Origin: Sequoia sempervirens | Lineage: Eukaryota > Streptophyta > Pinopsida > Cupressales > Cupressaceae | Assembly (NCBI GenBank): GCA_007258455.2 | Contig: VDFB02344200.1 | Location: forward strand, 35,440-99,439 | Length of the DNA: 64,000 bases | Reading direction: 5' to 3' | In this document: piece after piece, positions 34,439 through 47,187 of the stretch | Layout of the letters: each line of letters starts with the position of its first letter | Numbering within the stretch: position 1 is the stretch's first letter | The notes under the pieces: model-generated | What the model was told of the DNA's origin: nothing | Seen by the model: only the letters and a program-made list of their open reading frames with translations | The model's database searches: none | Made by a program: the position numbers and the translations under genes

Positions 34439-36358
34439 TGTTGGAGTACAAGAAACACTAAGAGGGGGGGTGAATCAGTGTTTCAATAATCAATTTCAAT
34501 TCAATAGTTTTTCAAAACACACAATCTCTTTGTCATTGTTGAATATTCAATTTCAAGAGTGTAACCAAATGTGATAGCCAATAGCAGATCTTTAAACAAC
34601 ATGAAAAATCAAATTTTGCAAAGTAGATAAAGACATAATCAAGACCAAATTGCATAAAACATAATTATCACATGGACGACAAAAGAATCATAACACAATA
34701 TTTTTCATGATTGGAAAACCCTCATAGGGATAAAAAACCACACAAAAAAATGCCTCATTGACAAAGCCTCACTAGATACAAAAAATGCCTCATTGGAAAG
34801 CACAACTGTCTCACTGGCTACACATAATGCCTCATTGGCAACAAAAAATATGCCTCACTGGAAAAATACCTCACTAGCGAAAAGATCATTTTTGTCTCAC
34901 TGACCTGACCTTACAACATTTTGTAAATCTTGAAAGAATAAAAGACAAAGGGTTTCTCTGTTTCACTGCAATACATTACAACTCTTAGAACTAATACATT
35001 TCATGTCCTAAAGGTTCATTGAGACTGGAACCTATAAAACATATCAATTTATCTTTCACTATTATTGCATACAACTTTTACAAAACATATTTCAGTATTC
35101 TGCTCAACAATAATGACTCTTATTAGAGTATGATATCACTATGTAATCCATCAAACCCTGCATAGTGAATGCCACTACTTTTATAACATTCAAAAAATGT
35201 CATCTTTCATCATCAAAAAAACTGTGTATGTAACTTCCTTCACAAACTACCAACATAACCATCCATAACTGTTTTCAAATATCACCATGGAGTAGCATTT
35301 CCAGCCACTTAAACTGCTGTTGATAAAATAAACATTGTGCATTTTAAAAATATGTAACCCACACTTGTATATGGTCGACATTGTTTATAAACCAAGGTAT
35401 GCAAACCACACAAAATACCCCACACGAATGCAATCAATAAACTTTAGTTTACACTTTACAAACAACAATGTATTTGTTACAAAACTGTGCCCTAGACAAC
35501 ACCAAATGAAACACAACACTTTCATGGCATGCCCTAGTAATGGGTAATGTATAAACCAAAACGATAGACATATGTGTGACTGAAACAATAGACCCAATTC
35601 GACATTGTACCACAATAGACACATATGAGATTCAAAGACCAAACTCTTGTCGACTTGTATGCATATGACAACACATTAGGAACAACAATAAAGACTTAAA
35701 AAACCCGACAGTCAAAAGTATAAGTTGACCAACAAAAAACCAACCAATTTCAAATGCAACAACTATATACACTAAGTTCCTTTGTAAACACAACAAGTTC
35801 CCAACTTTTGACTTTGAAACAAGAACATTTTCCAGATTATGCAAAAATGAATGCAAATACTAGACTAGGGTTTCAACAAAATATGTTACCATGTTTTCCA
35901 ACAAGAAAAGATGAACTCCATTGCACCTTGTGGCTGCCAGTAAACCACCTGAAATAGTTTCCATCATATTCTAGCCACCAAACCACCATTTTTCATGTTC
36001 CCTTCAAGCCCTAACTCAGCCAACACAACTGCCTTGATATCAAAGTATATCCACTATATCTTTTTACTTTGCAAAATAAAAGCCACACATCATTGTGTCG
36101 GTGTTCTACATCATAGCTTTGTTTATTTTGCATGAATGTAATCAAACATTATAATGAGCAATGCCTTGTGTCAGTCTAAGGCTCAAGTGTACCAAGTGCT
36201 AAGTAAAGAACAAGACCATAATAACTTTGTGAAAAAATGCCATCCATATGCCATCAAATACCAAGGAATAATAACATCTCATGCCTTTCAAAAGTATCAA
36301 GGTAAAAACCCAACTTGACATCAATGCCAAAAACGAAGTAATGTCAAAGGGTTCAACA
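34439..36358 (-). mobile_element. Family-A LTR, copy A3
   Basis: 1.92-kb LTR on the minus strand, acting as the 3' LTR of the right-arm array. A shortened copy of the LTR frame lies at about 35632-35856 and the minisatellite at about 34751-34905. There is no counterpart in the left arm, which breaks off at the gap. Confidence 0.92.
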
Positions 36359-36384
36359 AAATCCCCCTTTGGCATTGATGTCAA
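36315..36384 (-). promoter_or_regulatory. Polypurine tract hairpin, copy A3
   Basis: TTGACATCAATGCCAAA at 36315-36331 pairs perfectly with 36368-36384. The loop spans the LTR end (36358) and the complement of the G5 tract. Confidence 0.82.
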
Positions 36385-37320
36385 ACCCTGTCACTTCAAG
36401 AAAGAATATCACCTGTACAAGCATCAAAAACTGCCAAATGCCTGAATGTAATAAGCATGAAATAACAATATCATCAAGATACTCTTGCTATCAAAGATAA
36501 AATAAAATTGGACCAGCAATATGTCAATAGTAACGACTGCAAAGCTACAGACAAAAGCATGTATAACTTGCACTATATAACCCACTGTCCATATGTCAAT
36601 AACCAAAGCCAAAATGACCATCCAAATGCACTGAAGTGAAAACTGAATGTAATACCATATGTTGAATGTAAATTGAATATGATAACCAAGTAACCAAACA
36701 GAATGTGATAACCAAACTGAATTAATCTCCCCTTTTGACAACAATGCCAAAGGTCAAAGGGTTACAAAAGCAACAAATAGCTACTGTAGAAGATAAAGAA
36801 ACTATGAAAGTATGATTTTACCAGTAGTGTATCCTATAAAGAAGATCCAAGCATCAAGAACCCAATTGACCAAACCATATAAACTACTGTCATAGTGAAA
36901 AACAAACACTGTTAGAGCAAAATATAGAATCCATAAACAAATCACTATAATAATGACTGCCATAGTGCAGAAAACTGTCAAACCATATATGCCAACCATG
37001 AATATCACTTGATGGAATATTCTCTATATATCCATGATGTAGAAACATGAGAATAACCACATCAATGCAACACATATACACTATGAAGTAAAATTGACTA
37101 AAGATAGAAATAGAAATGTAATAGTAACATAATGAACCACCAGGGATAAATAATGATCTGTGGCACTCCCCTTGAAATCATGAGTAACATCAAGTCAATA
37201 TCCATACAAAATCCTAGCCATTTACTGTCCTTTCAAGCATCACAACTTTGTGTATCTGTGAAGCATCATTGGCTTTGTCAAACAACATACACACTGTCAA
37301 GGCATCGAGCCTATTATCAC
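36359..37320 (-). other. Family-A internal, 3' part, split by element B
   Basis: Non-coding internal DNA on the minus strand that resumes at 51396. Includes the CTCCCC tract near 36726 and T-rich hydrophobic frames (36424-36750, 36802-37081) that recur in the other copies. No pol signature. Confidence 0.78.
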
Positions 37321-37325
37321 ATCTT
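37321..37325. other. Target duplication of element B, left
   Basis: ATCTT here against ATCTC at 51396-51400. The unoccupied sequence in the sister internal (near 57650) reads CACATCTCAGATAAAT, confirming ATCTC as the original site with one later change on this side. Confidence 0.8.
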
Positions 37326-39166
37326 TGTTGACCCCTTTGACATTTGTTTTGGCATTGATGTCAAGTGTTTACCTTGGCATACACAGAAGTGGCATATATT
37401 GAGATGCTCTCGTTACTTTGTCACTTTAATGAAGAATATGAGACAACTTGGTTTGATTGACTTTGTATGAGCATTGATAATTCATTGAGGTAGAAATACT
37501 TTATGTGCTTATAGTTCTTTGGACACATTAATACATTTGTGCATATTTGATTTGATACCTGGTGTCTAACATCTACACTTATTTTTTTATGTCGAGGTAA
37601 CATTTATTGAAGGGCTTTGGGACAGTTGACACTGTTACATAAAGCAGTTTAAAAGGTTTCATTACATTGGCCAAATTAATGATTATAGTGAACTTGGTTA
37701 ATTGGCATATTATAGCTTTGACCGAAATATAGTTTTTGTGCATTAGTGATTATGAGACATAAAGGTTGAAGTATTTGATTACTCTCATGTAAATAAAATG
37801 TGACCAACATAATGATTAGTGGTTGTGAGAGTTTCATTAGAAAAGGTATATCGACATAGTTTGCCCTAAATGTCATCGTTTTTGCAAATACAAGGCATCA
37901 TTTGCTCACAACCGACTTAGGGATTGGAAGAAGTTTGGAGGACAACAAACTGACCAATATTTCTTTGACAACGATGGCCATGGATAGTTTGAAGATACAA
38001 TGGTTTGTGCAGTTGAAATCTGTTAGTTTTTTTCAGTTACATTCGATTCTAAATCGAGGTATGATATTATTGAATTATGGTGGGTTTTTCATTGCTATAT
38101 ATTTTAGATGTTTGAGCATGGCTTATGGTTAGACAGTGCACTGAATTTTTTTGAGAAAGTAGGAATCAATGTTCAGTTGTTTTATGCTCATTATGCTTTG
38201 AATGTAGAGGTTTCTCTCAAAACCTTAGTTTCATGAAAATGGGCATTTGCAAATGATGTTACATTGTGAGTTGGAGATTTAGATTGCTAGACTCTTTTTG
38301 TTTCAGATGTTATGATTACTTTATTTTGTAAAGAGAGGTTTCTTTCGAAAACCTATATTGCAGTTGGCTGGTTATCATGCTGATATCACATAGCTATGTT
38401 ATATGAATTGCGTTTACTATTATAATCATGTTGAAGCATTTGATGAAGAAGTTTGTGATGAGTAGTAAGAAGGAACTTTAAGTGCAAATTGTAATTGTTT
38501 ATACGTTCAAATTCTTGAGTCTCAAATGAAAATGGGATAATCAAGAAATGCTTTGTAGTGAAATAGTGAATCCCTCTGTCTTTTATTGTTTCAAGATTTA
38601 CAGAATGTTGTAAGGTCATTTCAGTGAGATAAAGATTGACCTTTTTCCAGTGAGGCAGTTATTACCATGAAAGCCAACGAGGCTACCATGAATGCCAGTG
38701 AGGTTGTAGTAACATGAAAAAGCCAGTAAGGCTGTGTTTTTCCAGTGAGGCAGTTGAGTTTTCTAGTGAGGCAGTTGTTTTTTCCAGTGAGGCAGTTGTG
38801 TAGCCAATGAGGCATTTTATGTAGCCAATGAGGCTTTGCCAGTGAGGCATAAAAAGTAGCCAGTGAGACTCTGTAATCATTGGGAATTTATTAAGCTAGT
38901 GAGGCATTTTCCTGAGTGGTTTTTTTATCCCTATGAGGGTTTTGCACTCATGAAAATACTATGTTATGGTTCTTTTGTGTTATGCATCTTTTGAGTTCTT
39001 CATGTGGTTTAAAGATCTGATATTGGCTGTCACATTTGAGCACATTCTTGAAATTGAACTTGTCATGATTATAAAGAAATTATGTGCTTTGAAAAATAAT
39101 TGAATTTGAATTTGTTTATTGAAACACTGATTCACCCACCCTCTAAGTGTTTCCCGTACTCCAACA
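37326..39166 (+). mobile_element. Family-B 5' LTR
   Basis: 1.84-kb LTR, TGTTGACC to CCAACA, followed by a perfect primer-binding site. It differs from the 3' LTR (49529-51395) by roughly 10% in the stretch compared. The TATAAAG box of the 3' LTR is altered to TGTAAAG here. Minisatellite at about 38621-38910. Confidence 0.92.
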
Positions 39167-39168
39167 AG

Positions 39169-39180
39169 TGGTATCAGAGC
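39169..39180 (+). other. Primer-binding site, element B
   Basis: TGGTATCAGAGC, an exact match to the plant initiator-Met tRNA primer site, two bases beyond the LTR. Confidence 0.9.
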
Positions 39181-39236
39181 CATACCATTACATAAGTTTA
39201 ACCAACTTAGGGGTTCCTGGTAGTGGAGTACTCGTT

Positions 39237-40321
39237 ATGGAAAAAAGTAAAAGAAACAGGGAAAAAAGAAATACCCAGTAGAATGCTGAACAACAAAAAC
39301 CACTAAAATCTTGTACAAAAGATGATTTTGTAGTGAAGAGTGTAAACAAAGAAGGAGATCACTTAGTGAGTGATTTTGAACAAGAGTATGTTGAAGATGA
39401 ATGTGAAATTGATTTTGAAGGTGAACTTATTTATGCCCTTAATGAGATCAAGCAACTCAAAAAGGAGAACCAGAGATTAGAAGACCAACTTCTACACAAA
39501 AAAGACTCCAAGAATAGGGTACTTTCAGATTTTGCAAAAGTTTCTTTAGATATTGAAGAGTCTAAAAAAATTATTATCAGTCTAAAGACAGAGATAGAAG
39601 AAGCAAAAAGGGTAGTTGATTTTACAAAATCTGGTCTTGAAGTCAAAACTAATGAATGCCTAAAACTAGAATTAGAAATAGTCTCTTTGAGAAAGGAATT
39701 GGAAAAATCATCTTCTAAGTTGCACAAGAATCTGCAATTTGAAAAGAGTACCGAATGTTTAAATGACATGTTAAGAAAAAAAAATGTCATAAGGACACTA
39801 TAGGCCTAGGTTATGAAGAAGGGAAGACTTCTAAAGTCAAGAATACACTAGGGAAGAAGATAAATTTGGGTCATCCTGCTGCTGCTCTTGAAGATAAGAC
39901 AAAAGATAAAGTTGTTGATGTTGGAAGAAGAAGAACAAACAAGACCTTAAGGCCTCCACCTTTCAGGAGATACCATTCAATAAGGTACAACTATTCTTAG
40001 TTTGATGGTTATTGATATTCCTGTCATATTTATGGTTATAGAGCTAGAGATTGTAAAACTTATACACGAAATGTTGTTCCTAGTTTTTCAAGAAGACATG
40101 TTACTATTAACCCTCTTGTTGGGAATAATATCACTTGTTTCAAGTGTCATAATTTTGGGCATGAGGCATAGCTTTGTTGGAATAAATTGAAGACATCTAG
40201 AGCAGACACCTTGAGCAAAGAAAAGAAAAAGCCTATACAGGTTTGGAGAAGAAAACAAAGTCAAGAAGAAGGAAAAACTAATCTTGTACATACCACACAA
40301 AAAACATCTGTGAGTGCATAA
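39237..40321 (+). pseudogene. gag: gag-like frame, element B
   Basis: Starts at the conserved ATG (MEKSKRN). An early TAG is followed by an open acidic and coiled-coil segment at 39333-39803. A one-base change at the poly-A run near 39775 shifts the frame. The C-terminal part has two degenerate CCHC knuckles: the first begins with Ser-Cys spacing and has Tyr in place of His, and the second is broken by a stop after GHEA. It ends in VHTTQKTSVSA and a TAA at 40319. The coiled-coil middle differs clearly from family A while the acidic N-terminal block is nearly identical. No pol follows. Confidence 0.78.
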
Positions 40322-40859
40322 AGAGGAGTATAAGGTTAGGGGGAGTGTTTATAGTTTTATCTTTCAAACCCCATAGACATCAACCAAGAAGGTTGTAAAG
40401 GTTGTGGCTATATCAGTTGTTCTATCTTCCATGGTTTTCTCTCAGTGATATTCACAACTTAATACACTAGACTACCATCTTTAGGAGGTTACTTGAATCT
40501 CAGATTGTCTTCAATGTTCATATTGTCAAGTTATTATCCTCTATTGGAATTTTGAATTGTTTCAGTTGAAGTTCTTTGGTTATATGATCATCGGGAGTTG
40601 CATTTAGTTGCTTCATGATATGTTCATCAAGATTCTCATGTCTAGATGTAAGTCATGGTGTTAAGGCACAAATTTTTCATGATCTTCATTTACTGCTTGG
40701 TTTAGGAGGTTACATGTGTTTCATGTTGTGTTCTTTCTAGTATTGGAAATGACTTGTTGCAGTGAAGTATCTTTCATACTATTCATTTGCATGATGTTCA
40801 GTAACAATACTTAGTGCAATCTCATGTTCATTGTGGAGTGTGGAGTTATTTGTCTGATG
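40322..40859 (+). other. Element B internal, before the gypsy insertion
   Basis: Non-coding, with a GGGGGAG tract at 40339-40345 directly after gag, as in family A at 14069. It resumes at 47188 beyond the nested element. Confidence 0.75.
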
Positions 40860-40864
40860 ATTAG
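40860..40864. other. Target duplication ATTAG, left
   Basis: ATTAG immediately precedes the gypsy LTR and is repeated at 47183-47187 after it. Confidence 0.9.
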
Positions 40865-41671
40865 TGATGCAGGAGCATCCTTGGTTCTTGGCAATCTTGC
40901 ATCAACCAAAAAAAATATTTTCTTTCAGTTTTTGTTCTTACTCAGTTCATGTTGGTGGATTCGTCATCTTTGCTCACCAGACCTTATGGATCTTGGATTA
41001 CATCGTCTGCATGTCCATTTTCCTTGTTCCAAGATTTGAGCGTGATTGGATCTTTTTCTGGCAAGTTATCACTTCCAGAATCTCTTGGGAGTTTCTTGAA
41101 CTGGAACCAGAATAATTTCAAACTTTTTGGCCTATTCGATCATTGTGGATCATCTCCGTGACTTGCGAATCTTAATGGTGTGATTTTAATTGTTCCATGG
41201 AGTGTCCCCAACCTTCAATATAGGTCCACACTTCATCTTAAACACCTGTTGAAGAGAAATTCAAATTTGAGGCTAACCTATTCATGTGCACGTTACATTT
41301 TCCTTCCTTGGTTAATGTGATGATCTTTGGCCAACACAAATGTTTCCTGAATTGTGGATATGATATAAAGCTTGTAATCGACCATGAGAAGGGCAATGAT
41401 CAAGTAGTAGTCAAATGAGTAGATTGAGATAGGTTGTATTTGTAATATTCAACTCGCATATAGGAGCATGTTAGAATGATGTATATTTTATCAGGCTTGT
41501 GAGCCGAATCTATAAGCCCAGATGCTGCCAGCTGAATGTAACTGAGACAATTGTTAATGAGAATATTTGCATCTGCATTTTCCTCCATATTCTTTGTTGC
41601 TTTCTTTGTGTTACTCTTGCTGCACAGTCCAAATTGTTTTCTTTGAGGACCCTCCTACTGTGGCTGCACCA
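40865..41671 (+). mobile_element. Ty3/gypsy 5' LTR
   Basis: 807 bases, TGATGCAGG to GCTGCACCA. Roughly 7% different from the 3' LTR over the first 260 bases, with an 11-base difference near the TTTTGTTCTT run. A primer-binding site follows three bases later. Confidence 0.92.
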
Positions 41672-41674
41672 GAT

Positions 41675-41686
41675 TGGTATCAAAGC
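41675..41686 (+). other. Primer-binding site, gypsy element
   Basis: TGGTATCAAAGC, the initiator-Met tRNA site with one change, just inside the 5' LTR. Confidence 0.85.
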
Positions 41687-41795
41687 GAGATTCGTTCCTT
41701 GCGAGATCATCAGAGTTTGCGAAGTCCTATTGAAGATTTTTTGTGGGGTGGTGGATTGAGAATCCGAACTACAAATGCAAAGGACTTGTGTGAAG

Positions 41796-42987
41796 ATGGC
41801 GGGAAGGATAAATGGTAGAAATGGAGCGCGTGGAAATGCAGACCCAACTGTGATGGAGATGTTGAGAGGAATTGCTACTAGATTAGATGTAGTTGAAACG
41901 ACCCATAGAAGAGGTTGACTAGTTGATGATGTGAGTGATGAAGAAGTAGAAGTATAAGAAGAAAGGGGAAGAGATGAGCAACTTGGCCTAGATCAAGGAG
42001 AAGCGAGGTTCATAAGATCCCTAACTAAAGTGAATAGAAGACCACATTTTAATCCATTGGATTATAATGGTAAGTTGGATTCAGATGTATTGTTAGATTG
42101 GATAACAGAGATGGAAAAGTATTTTGAATTTGAAGGTACCTCTGAATATAAGAAGGTGAATTTTGCTTGTACAAAGTTGAGAGGACATGCATCCCTTTGA
42201 TGGGAACATTTACAGATAGATAGGCAAAGAAGAGGAAGAGAAAAGATAAATTCATGAGATCAGATGGTGAATAAGTTGAAGTCAAATTTTATGCCTGTAG
42301 ACTATTAGATTAGCTTGTTCAAGAAGTTGCAGAATCTGAAGCAGAAAGAATCCAGTGTGACAGAGTATACTGAGGAGTTTTATAATTTGATATCTGATTT
42401 GGACATTCGGAGGATGAGGTTGAGCAAGTAGCTAGATATGCGAATGGTTTGAGGTCGTCTATACAAGATGAAATCAGTTTGATCAAGTTGTAGAGTGTGG
42501 AAGAGGTGTATCAGTGTGCCCTAAAAGCAGAAGAGAAGTTGAATAAGAGACATGAGCATAGACAGAGAGGAAGAAGTGGAAGATTTCAAAGAGGAAGAAC
42601 TTTACCGGAGGAGGAAGAGGATCTTTTCCAGTTTAGAACAAGGATAAGGAGATTAGTAAGAATGAAAATTCATACCTGAGAGGTGATGAAAAATATTACA
42701 AAAGAGGAGGTTATGGTGGTTACCAAAATGAAGATTATAGAAGAGATGATAGACGATAGGAGAAAAGGATATTCAAAGGAACCTGTTATAAATGTGGTGG
42801 AGGACATAGAGCATTTGAGTGTAATCAAGGAGAGACAAGCAGGAAGACAAAGAACAATAGGAGAACAACCTTTGTTGAGGAGGATCATGTTGGATCATCT
42901 AATAAACCCGAAGATGGAGAAGTGCTGGTGAATAGGAGAGTATTGTGTCAAAGCAAATTGGAGAAAGAACCATTGTAGAGGAAGAAT
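41796..42987 (+). pseudogene. gag: Gypsy gag (retrotransposon gag domain)
   Basis: ATG at 41796 (MAGRING). A capsid-type retrotransposon gag domain is readable (FNPLDYNGKLDSDVLLDW, then CTKLRGHASL, then VTEYTEEFYNL) with several stops and one frameshift near 42410. The zinc knuckle at 42784-42822 reads CYKCGGGHRAFEC, with three residues between the second Cys and His instead of the usual four, so it may be damaged. Frame relations suggest a single gag-pol polyprotein ancestrally. Confidence 0.85.
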
Positions 42988-43506
42988 TTGTTTAGGACCA
43001 TATGCAAGGTGAATGGTAAATGTTGCAAAGTGATTGTTGACAGTGGAAGTTCTGAGAACCTAGTTTTTGAAGAGATGGTGACTAAACTAAAGTTGGAAAG
43101 GTTGAAACACCCAAAGCCCTATCAGATTGCTTGGATTCAGGATGAGCATAAGATACTGGTAAGTGAACAATGTTTGGTGAAATTAAAGATAGGAAATTAC
43201 CATGATGAAGTTTTGTGTGATATCATGCCTATGGATATATACCGTGTTTTGTTGGGAAGGCCTTGGCAGTATGATAGACAAGGTATTCATGATGGAAAGA
43301 AGAACATATACACCATTGTTGCTAATGGGATGAAGCAATTTTTGTTGCCATTGGAAGATGTTCCTACAGTTGATGTTTGTATGAATTCTAGGGTTTGTTT
43401 GGTTGATGGAAGAAGATTCTTGGATGGGTTGAGACATGAGAATGTGTGCTATGCCTTGGTGCCTAAGAAGGCTGAAGATTTGAAGCATGTAGAAGAACAC
43501 CCGTAA
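42988..43506 (+). pseudogene. pol: Gypsy aspartic protease region
   Basis: Open frame of 172 codons with the retroviral-type protease active site VIVDSGSSENLV (DSG triad) and the later VLLGRPWQYDR block characteristic of Ty3/gypsy protease. It ends at a TAA at 43504 that interrupts what would be continuous pol. The protein would cleave the polyprotein in the particle. Confidence 0.88.
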
Positions 43507-44463
43507 GAGATAAAAGAGATACTGACAGAATATGAGATCATTTTAGATAATGTACCTAATGGATTGCCACCTGTGAGGAGTATTAGTCATTGTATGGATT
43601 TGATTCTTGGAGCTAGTTTTCCTAACAAATCAACACATCGGATGACATCGAAAGAGAATGAAGAGTTGAATAGACAAGTGCAAGAATTGTTGAAGAAGGG
43701 TTTGATCAGAGAAAGCTTAAGTCCATGTGCAGTACCTGCTGTGCTAGCACCTAAGAAGGATGGAGAATGGAGAATGTGTACAAATTCTAGAGCCATAAAC
43801 AAGATCACAGTGAAGTATAGGTTTCATTTTCCCTGGATGGATGACATTATGGATTGTTCGAGTGGAACTAAGTACTTTAAGAAGATATATTTGAAGAGTG
43901 GATATCATCAGATCAAAATCAGAGAAGGAGATGAGTGGAAAACAACATTCAAGAAAAATGAAGGATTGTATGAGTGGTTGGTTATGGATTTTGGATTGAA
44001 AAATGCACCGAGTACTTTCATGAGGTTGATGAATGAGGTGTTGAAGTTCTTGGGTAAGTTTGTGATTGTGTATTTGGATGACATCTTAATTTTTAGTAAG
44101 AGTAGAGAAGAACATTTGTTGCATATCAGACAAGTTTTGCAGAAGTTGAAAGAAGAGCAGTTGTTGATAAACATTAAGAAGTGTAGTTTCATGAAGGAGG
44201 AGTTGGTATATCTGGGATTTGTGATATCTGTGGACAGATTGAAGATGGATCCTGAGAAGGTAAGAGTGATTGTTGAGTGGTCTACACCATATAGCATTGG
44301 GGAGGTAAGATCATTTCATGGATTGGCTAGTTTCTATAGAAAGTTCATTAGGAATTTCAATTCTATTTGTAGTCCTATGACAGAAGCAATGAGAGGAGAT
44401 AGGAAGGATTTTAGATGGACATCTAGAGCAAACCAAAGTTTTGAGTTGTTGAAGAAAAGGTGA
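43507..44463 (+). pseudogene. pol: Gypsy reverse transcriptase
   Basis: Nearly complete reverse transcriptase: [32 protein letters not shown], the catalytic [11 protein letters not shown] (about 44072-44104), LGFVIS, and the thumb block [16 protein letters not shown]. The catalytic YLDD is intact. A frameshift at about 44460 separates it from the RNase H frame. The domain set and order fit a chromovirus. Confidence 0.93.
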
Positions 44464-44870
44464 CTGAGCAGCCTGTGTTGGCTTTACCAAATTTTAATAA
44501 GGTATTTCAAGTAGACTGCGATGCAAGTGGAAATGCATTTAGACTAGTGTTGAGTCGAGAGGGAAGACCTGTAGCCTATTTCAATGAGAAGTTGAATGAT
44601 GCTAGGAGGAGATATTCAATGTATGATCAAGAATTTTATGCCATAGTTCAATCCTTGAAGAAGTGGAGACATTACTTGTTTTCTAAGGAGTTTGTGTTGT
44701 AGACAGATCATCAAGCATTGCAATATTTGAATAGTCAGGGTAAGTTGAATCAGAGACACATGAGATGGGTAGAGTTCTTGCAGAGTTATACTTTTGTTTT
44801 GAAAAATAGGAGTGGGAAGTCAAATAGAGTTGCCGATGCTTTGAGTAGGAGGAGGAATTTACTGAAAAAG
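44464..44870 (+). pseudogene. pol: Gypsy RNase H
   Basis: Contains the first catalytic Asp in VDCDASGNAF, then RRYSMYDQEFYAIVQSLKKW with the catalytic Glu, and after a TAG at 44700 the TDHQALQYL block with the third catalytic Asp, ending KSNRVADALSRR. One stop and the upstream frameshift disable it. Confidence 0.9.
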
Positions 44871-46151
44871 ATTAGAGTGGAGGTATTAGGCTTTGAGGAA
44901 TTGAAGAACTTGTATGAAGAAGAACAGGATTTTGCAAAACCTTGGAGAGCTTGTAAAGAACCTGTTTCAGAGGATAGAAGTCAGTGGTTGGATTATTTCA
45001 TTCAGGAGGATATGTTGTTCAGAGGTAATCAATTGTGTATACCCCGAAGTTCAATGAGGGATAACTTGGTGAAGGAGAAGCATAGTGGAGGTATGTTAGG
45101 ACATTTTAGAGTTGATAAGACAACAACATTGGTTAGTGAGAATTATTTTTGGCCACAGATTCATAAGGATGTTAGGAGATTTGTGTAGAGTTGCAGAGTT
45201 TGTCAAGTTGCAAAAGGAAGTAGTCAGAATGTTGGGTTGTATAAGCCTTTGATAGTTCTGGAGAGACCTTGGGAGGATATCAACATGGATTTCATACTTG
45301 GTTTGCCAAAGACACAAAGAGGTACTGATTCAGTATTTGTGGTGGTTGAACAATTTTCTAAAATGACACATTTCATACCTTGTAAGAAGACAACAGATGC
45401 AGTACATGTAACAAACTTGTTTTTCAAAGAGGTGGTCAAATTGCATGGGTTACCTAGAATTATTGTTTCAGACAGAGATGTGAAGTTTGTTGGTTACTTT
45501 TGGAGGACACTTTGGAAGAAGCTGAAGATAGATTTGAAGTTCAGTTCTACTTTTCACCCACAGACAAATGGACATAGAAAAGTAGTAAATAAGAGTTTAG
45601 GGAATTTGTTGAGATGCTTGGTTGGAGAGAAGACTGGAAGTTGGGATTTAGTCCTTGCACAAGTAGAGTTTTCTTACAATAATTTAGTGAACAGGAGTAC
45701 AAGAAAGACACCTTTTGAGATTGTTACTGGAGTTCATCCTAGAGGTATATCAAAGTTGAGAGACATCAGTATGGAAGATAAGAGGAGTACAGAAGTGGAA
45801 GAATTTGTAGAACACATGAAGAAGTTGCATATTCAAGTGAAACAACAATTGGAAGACATGAACCAGAAGTACAAGAAGGCAGACAAAAAGAGGAGACATA
45901 AGGAATTAGAAGTTGGAGATGAAGTGATGGTATATTTGAGGAAGGAGAGATTTCCAGTTGGTACATACAATAAATTGAAGATGAAGAAGTTTGGACCTTG
46001 TAAGATCTTGAAGAAATTGGATTCAGGAAATGCATATGAAGTGGAGTTACCAGAAGGTATGGGTATATCACCTATATTCAACATTGCAGATCTATATCAG
46101 TATCATGAAGCAAAATTCAATGAAGACAATAAAGTAGATTTGGAAAATTAG
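44871..46151 (+). pseudogene. pol: Gypsy integrase
   Basis: The HHCC zinc domain is readable (HSGGMLGHFR, then CRVCQ, with a TAG at 45186 just before the first Cys). The DDE core follows: MDFILGLP carries the first Asp and SDRDVKF the second. The third residue, normally Glu in the G..EVVN block, is Lys at codon 45579-45581, so the enzyme could not catalyse strand transfer. The C-terminal part has the GPCKILKKL and ISPIFNIADLYQY blocks typical of gypsy integrase tails. Confidence 0.9.
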
Positions 46152-46334
46152 TTTCCTAAACAAAAATCAGATGAGATTGAAAATATTTTGGATGTCAGAG
46201 ATGGGAGGAAGACTCGAGGAAGATAGTACAAATAATATCTTGTGAAGTGGAAAGGTAGACTAGTTGAGGATTCTTCTTGGATTTCTCAGGTTGAGGTAGA
46301 CCGCTTTGGTTTTCCTTTGGCCCCAAAAAAGTGA
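46152..46334 (+). pseudogene. Chromodomain at integrase C-terminus
   Basis: After a TAG at 46149, the same frame continues with EIENILDVRDGRKTRGR, two further stops, then YLVKWKGRLVEDSSWI and a TGA at 46332. This is the chromodomain that defines plant chromoviruses and guides integration by reading chromatin. The aromatic and acidic positions of YLVKWKG..EDSSW are kept. Confidence 0.85.
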
Positions 46335-46364
46335 GGGACTCAATTTTCAATAACCCCGGATGTC

Positions 46365-47182
46365 TGATGCAGGAGAATCCTTGGTTCTTGAAAAACTTGC
46401 ATCAACCAAAAAAAATATTTTCTTTCAGTTTTTGTTCTTGTTTTGTTCTTACTTAGTTCATGTTGGTGGATTCGTCATCTTTGCTCACCAGACCTTGTGG
46501 ATCTTGGATTACATCATCTACATGTCCATTTTTCTTGTTCCAAGATATGAGCGTGATTGGATCTTTTTTCAACAAGTTATCGCTTCCAGAATCTCTTGGC
46601 AGTTTCTTGAACTGGCACCAGAATAATTTCAAACTTTTCAGGCTATTCAATCATTGCGGATCATCCCCGTGACTTACAAATCTTAATGGTGTGATTTTAA
46701 TTGTTCTGTGGAGTGTCCCTGACCTTCAGTATAGGTCCACACTTCATCTTACGCACTTGTTGAAGAGAAATTAAAATTTGAGGCTAACCTATTCATGCAC
46801 ACGTTACATTTTCCTTCCTTGGTTAATGTAATAATCTTTGGTCGACGCAGATGTTTCCAGAATTGTGGATATGATATAAAGCTTGTAATCAACCATTAGA
46901 AGGGAAATGATCAAGTAGTTGTCGAATGAGTAGATTGAGATAGGTTGTATTTGTAATATTCAGCTCACATATAGGAGCATGTTAGAATGATCTATATTTT
47001 ATCAGGCTTGTGAGCCGAATCTATAAGCCCAAATGATGTCGGCTGAATGTAACTGAGACAATTTTTAATGAGAATATTTACATCTACATTTTCCTCCATA
47101 TTCTATGCTGCTTTCATTGTGTCACTCTTGTTGCACAGTCCAAATTGTTCTCTTTGAGGACCCTCCTACCATGTCTACACCA
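46365..47182 (+). mobile_element. Ty3/gypsy 3' LTR
   Basis: 818 bases, TGATGCAGG to CTACACCA, followed at once by the ATTAG duplication. No clean polypurine tract abuts it; the nearest purine run is AAAAAAGTGAGGGA at about 46325-46337. Confidence 0.92.
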
Positions 47183-47187
47183 ATTAG

